From a bacterium (GTDB lineage: Bacteria; Auribacterota; Auribacteria; Auribacterales; Auribacteraceae): DNA of 9,507 bases. The notes beneath the pieces are model-generated. The model was not told where the DNA came from. It was given only the letters and a program-made list of their open reading frames with translations, and made no database searches. Below, piece after piece: positions 7,596-9,507 of this stretch (its first letter is position 1; each line of letters begins with the position of its first letter). Made by a program: the position numbers and the translations under genes. Location: the NCBI GenBank assembly GCA_021161885.1, contig JAGGZS010000320.1, forward strand, positions 1 through 9,507. The letters are read 5' to 3'.

Positions 7596-8576
7596 TTAAT
7601 TATCCTGATCTTTTTCAACCTGTGTATTTTCTTTTTCTGTCTTTTCAGCAGTTTTATTCTCTACCGTAAAAACTATGGATACATAACTTACGCTATTAGT
7701 ATAGTCGCCTGTAACATCGCCGGATGTATAATAGATTAATTGTTTAGCCGTTGAATTTGCGGGAACTAATTTTAATAAAAGGGATATAGGGTCTCTGCCG
7801 CAGATAGTTATGCCTGTTTTTTTAATATAACTTCTAAATCCGTTAAAATCTTCAGCAATAATTTCAGATACAGCTTTGCCGTCTAAATTTGCGAGATTAT
7901 TTTTAATATCATCATAAAAAGGCAAATAACCAAAATTATGACCGTAATGGGTAAAATCCGAACTGGCGACAATAAGGGTTGTATCGTCAACAAAGGGTTT
8001 TAAAGCCTTAGATAGAAGCTCAAAATCCTCAGAGCGCAACTGCCCTACAATAATAGGAACCAGCTTAAAATTTTTAAGAGTGCGCTGAATAAAAGGCAGT
8101 TGGATTTCAATTGAATGTTCACGGGCGTGAGCCTGCGCTATACTCTGGATTAAAGGATATTGGCGCAACTTATCGGCTGCTTCTTTGTCAACCGGTATAG
8201 TTCCCAAAGGGGTTTCGTAAGCATCAACGTCAAGGATAGACAATCCCCTGAATCCAAAATGATGGCTCGGCGCGAGAATTATCACTCGTTTAATATCTTG
8301 ATTACCTTTTAACAGTTTATATCCGTATGCCGCGGCCTGGCCTGAATATTGGTATCCGGCATGAGGCGAGATTAAGGCTATCACCCTTTTTTGGGATAAT
8401 GACAAATCGGGATTGGCTTTTCCGATATAATCGTCAACTGTTTTTCTTAGTGCATCCGCTGAAGCGGGATACCACGAACCAGCAAGTATCGACTGTCTCA
8501 CTTTATCACCTCCTTGCGCGTTATTTACCGCTAAACACAAAACAGAACAAAATACCGTAATAAATAATTTTTTCAT
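7596..8576 (-). CDS. amrB: Memo-family protein, AmmeMemoRadiSam system protein B, with N-terminal signal peptide
   Basis: A 326-residue Memo protein. Core motifs are AGSWYPAS (32-39), ISPHAGYQYSG (69-79, His72), APSHHFG (102-108, His105/106), EHSIEIQLPF (153-162), SSDFTHYG (205-212, Asp207/His210) and ITICGRDPIS (256-265, Cys259). These correspond to the His/Cys metal site of human MEMO1 (His49, His81, His192, Cys244). Family members are non-heme dioxygenase-like proteins of uncertain reaction. The first 23 residues look like a Sec signal (MKKLFITVF core), suggesting a periplasmic product. However, GTG at 8501 (codon 26) follows a far better ribosome binding site and would give a 301-residue cytosolic form of canonical length. 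GGAG at 8588-8591 serves the ATG used here. The C-terminal 20 residues are a charged Lys/Glu tail. The AMMECR1 and radical SAM partners of the system are not in the window. Confidence 0.9.
   Translation of the reverse strand: MKKLFITVFCSVLCLAVNNAQGGDKVRQSILAGSWYPASADALRKTVDDYIGKANPDLSLSQKRVIALISPHAGYQYSGQAAAYGYKLLKGNQDIKRVIILAPSHHFGFRGLSILDVDAYETPLGTIPVDKEAADKLRQYPLIQSIAQAHAREHSIEIQLPFIQRTLKNFKLVPIIVGQLRSEDFELLSKALKPFVDDTTLIVASSDFTHYGHNFGYLPFYDDIKNNLANLDGKAVSEIIAEDFNGFRSYIKKTGITICGRDPISLLLKLVPANSTAKQLIYYTSGDVTGDYTNSVSYVSIVFTVENKTAEKTEKENTQVEKDQDN
8505..8515 (-). promoter_or_regulatory. Near-perfect internal Shine-Dalgarno in the Memo gene, before GTG codon 26
   Basis: The minus strand reads AAGGAGGTGAT, an 11-base complement to the canonical 16S rRNA 3' end, followed by AAA and then GTG at 8501-8499. 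There are seven bases between GGAGG and GTG, an optimal distance. It encodes A-Q-G-G-D at the signal-peptide border. It predicts translation starting at codon 26, where signal-less Memo proteins normally begin. Confidence 0.6.
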
Positions 8577-8634
8577 ATCCGTTTTATCTCCATTTTTTGA
8601 GATATTAATAAGCTCATTTACCGGGCATTAAAAA

Positions 8635-9507
8635 TCAATTTGAATAACCGAATTCTTTTAAATATTTTGCGCTTTTCTGCCAATTTTTTATAACTCTAAC
8701 AAACAATTCCAGATAACACGGTTCTCCGAGAAAATCCTCAACATCTCTTCTGGCGGTTTGCCCTATCTTTTTAATCAACGCCCCTTTTGCGCCTATAATC
8801 ATAGATTTATGGGCGGTTCTGGACACTATCACATCGGCTCGCACAAGGGTTTTAGCGCCTTGCCTTTGCTTAATTTCATTAATTTTTACGGCAACCGAAT
8901 AAGGGAGTTCCTGATGAGTCAAACGAAAAACTTTTTCCCTTATCAATTCGGCTACAAAATAACGTTCAAATTGATCGGACACAATATCTTCAGGGAACAA
9001 GGGCAGTCCCTCGGGAAGCAGGTTGACTGCCTCCTCCATAAGGGAGTCTACGTTATCTTTTTTGAGAGCTGATATTGGAATAATTTTCTCAAACCGATAT
9101 ATATCACTGTATGTTTCTATCAACGGTAAAATTTCAGGTTTTGGTATCTTGTCGATTTTATTAATAATTAAAAAGACAGGTCGTTTATTTTTCAAAATCG
9201 GTTCAAGATTTTTAAGGACCGCTGCTTTATCCGGCAGTTGAGGTTCAACAACAAAAAGCACAAGATCAGCTTGGCGTATACTGTCTCTCGCCTGATTGAA
9301 CATAAACGTATCGAGCCTATCTTTAGGTTCAATGAAACCGGGGTTATCCACGAATAAAACCTGAACATTATCTTTAGTATATATTCCGCGTATGACCCCG
9401 CGAGTTGTCTGTGGTTTGCGCGATACAATCGCCATTTTCTGTCCCATAACAGCGTTCAGCAAGGTAGATTTACCCACGTTCGGATCGCCGCATATACTTA
9501 CTACACC
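8635..9507 (-). CDS. era: GTPase Era, ribosome biogenesis (5' partial)
   Basis: 290 residues are visible, and the frame stays open to the window edge. E. coli Era has 301 residues, so only about ten are missing. GTPase motifs are G1 GDPNVGKS (7-14), the switch I region around QTTRGVIRG (33-41), G3 DNPG (54-57), G4 NKID (116-119) and G5 SAL (146-148). The C-terminal KH domain has IIGAKGALIKKIG (237-249) and ends in KYLKEFGY, the Era hallmark. Era binds the 3' end of 16S rRNA and helps mature the small ribosomal subunit. G3 is DTPG in most Era proteins, so the Asn here is a deviation, and Asp replaces the usual Arg in GRPNVGKS. The gene heads the visible minus-strand set; the 58-base gap to the Memo gene shows no obvious terminator, so shared transcription is possible. 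Confidence 0.97.
   Translation of the reverse strand, partial: GVVSICGDPNVGKSTLLNAVMGQKMAIVSRKPQTTRGVIRGIYTKDNVQVLFVDNPGFIEPKDRLDTFMFNQARDSIRQADLVLFVVEPQLPDKAAVLKNLEPILKNKRPVFLIINKIDKIPKPEILPLIETYSDIYRFEKIIPISALKKDNVDSLMEEAVNLLPEGLPLFPEDIVSDQFERYFVAELIREKVFRLTHQELPYSVAVKINEIKQRQGAKTLVRADVIVSRTAHKSMIIGAKGALIKKIGQTARRDVEDFLGEPCYLELFVRVIKNWQKSAKYLKEFGYSN

Noticed and set aside
8577..8634. A terminator or separate promoter in the 58-base gap between era and the Memo gene.
   Set aside because: No GC-rich stem followed by a T run and no pair of spaced -35/-10 boxes could be defended on the minus strand.

Overview
The window is an AT-rich, gene-dense piece of a Gram-negative (diderm) bacterial chromosome. 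The diderm call rests on a Tol-Pal cluster with two outer-membrane-type lipoproteins. The exact phylum cannot be fixed by reading alone. The lysine/asparagine-rich proteins and the LysM lipoprotein at the CpoB position would fit several AT-rich diderm lineages outside the gamma-proteobacteria (Elusimicrobiota, Omnitrophota and Desulfobacterota are guesses). No RNA gene, CRISPR array, insertion sequence or phage gene was seen, and no gap between genes exceeds 65 bases.

Plus strand, 1-2696: the distal half of a Tol-Pal operon. It holds the last residues of a TolA/TonB-type C-terminal domain (cut by the window edge), tolB, pal, and a coiled-coil lipoprotein with a C-terminal LysM domain. The last gene sits where CpoB/YbgF is found in proteobacteria. 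Together these link the inner-membrane Tol motor to peptidoglycan and the outer membrane.

Minus strand, 9507-2697 (transcribed right to left): era (5' end outside the window), a Memo/AmmeMemoRadiSam B protein, an N-acyl-D-amino-acid deacylase broken by two single-base frame losses, a family 5 peptide-type solute-binding lipoprotein, and two DppB/DppC-type permeases. Genes from Memo onward are separated by 15 bases or less or overlap by 3-4 bases, so they look like one transcript, probably continuing from era (58-base gap). The deacylase, binding protein and permeases suggest uptake and processing of D-amino-acid-containing peptides, for example from peptidoglycan. No ATPase gene for the importer is present here.

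The two units converge and their stop codons abut with no intergenic base.

The most notable points are: a near-perfect internal Shine-Dalgarno and GTG inside the Memo gene that could give a cytosolic form beside a secreted one; the deacylase, whose active-site residues are all intact across three frames and whose first break lies on an in-phase U UUU UUC heptamer; and the LysM replacement of CpoB.
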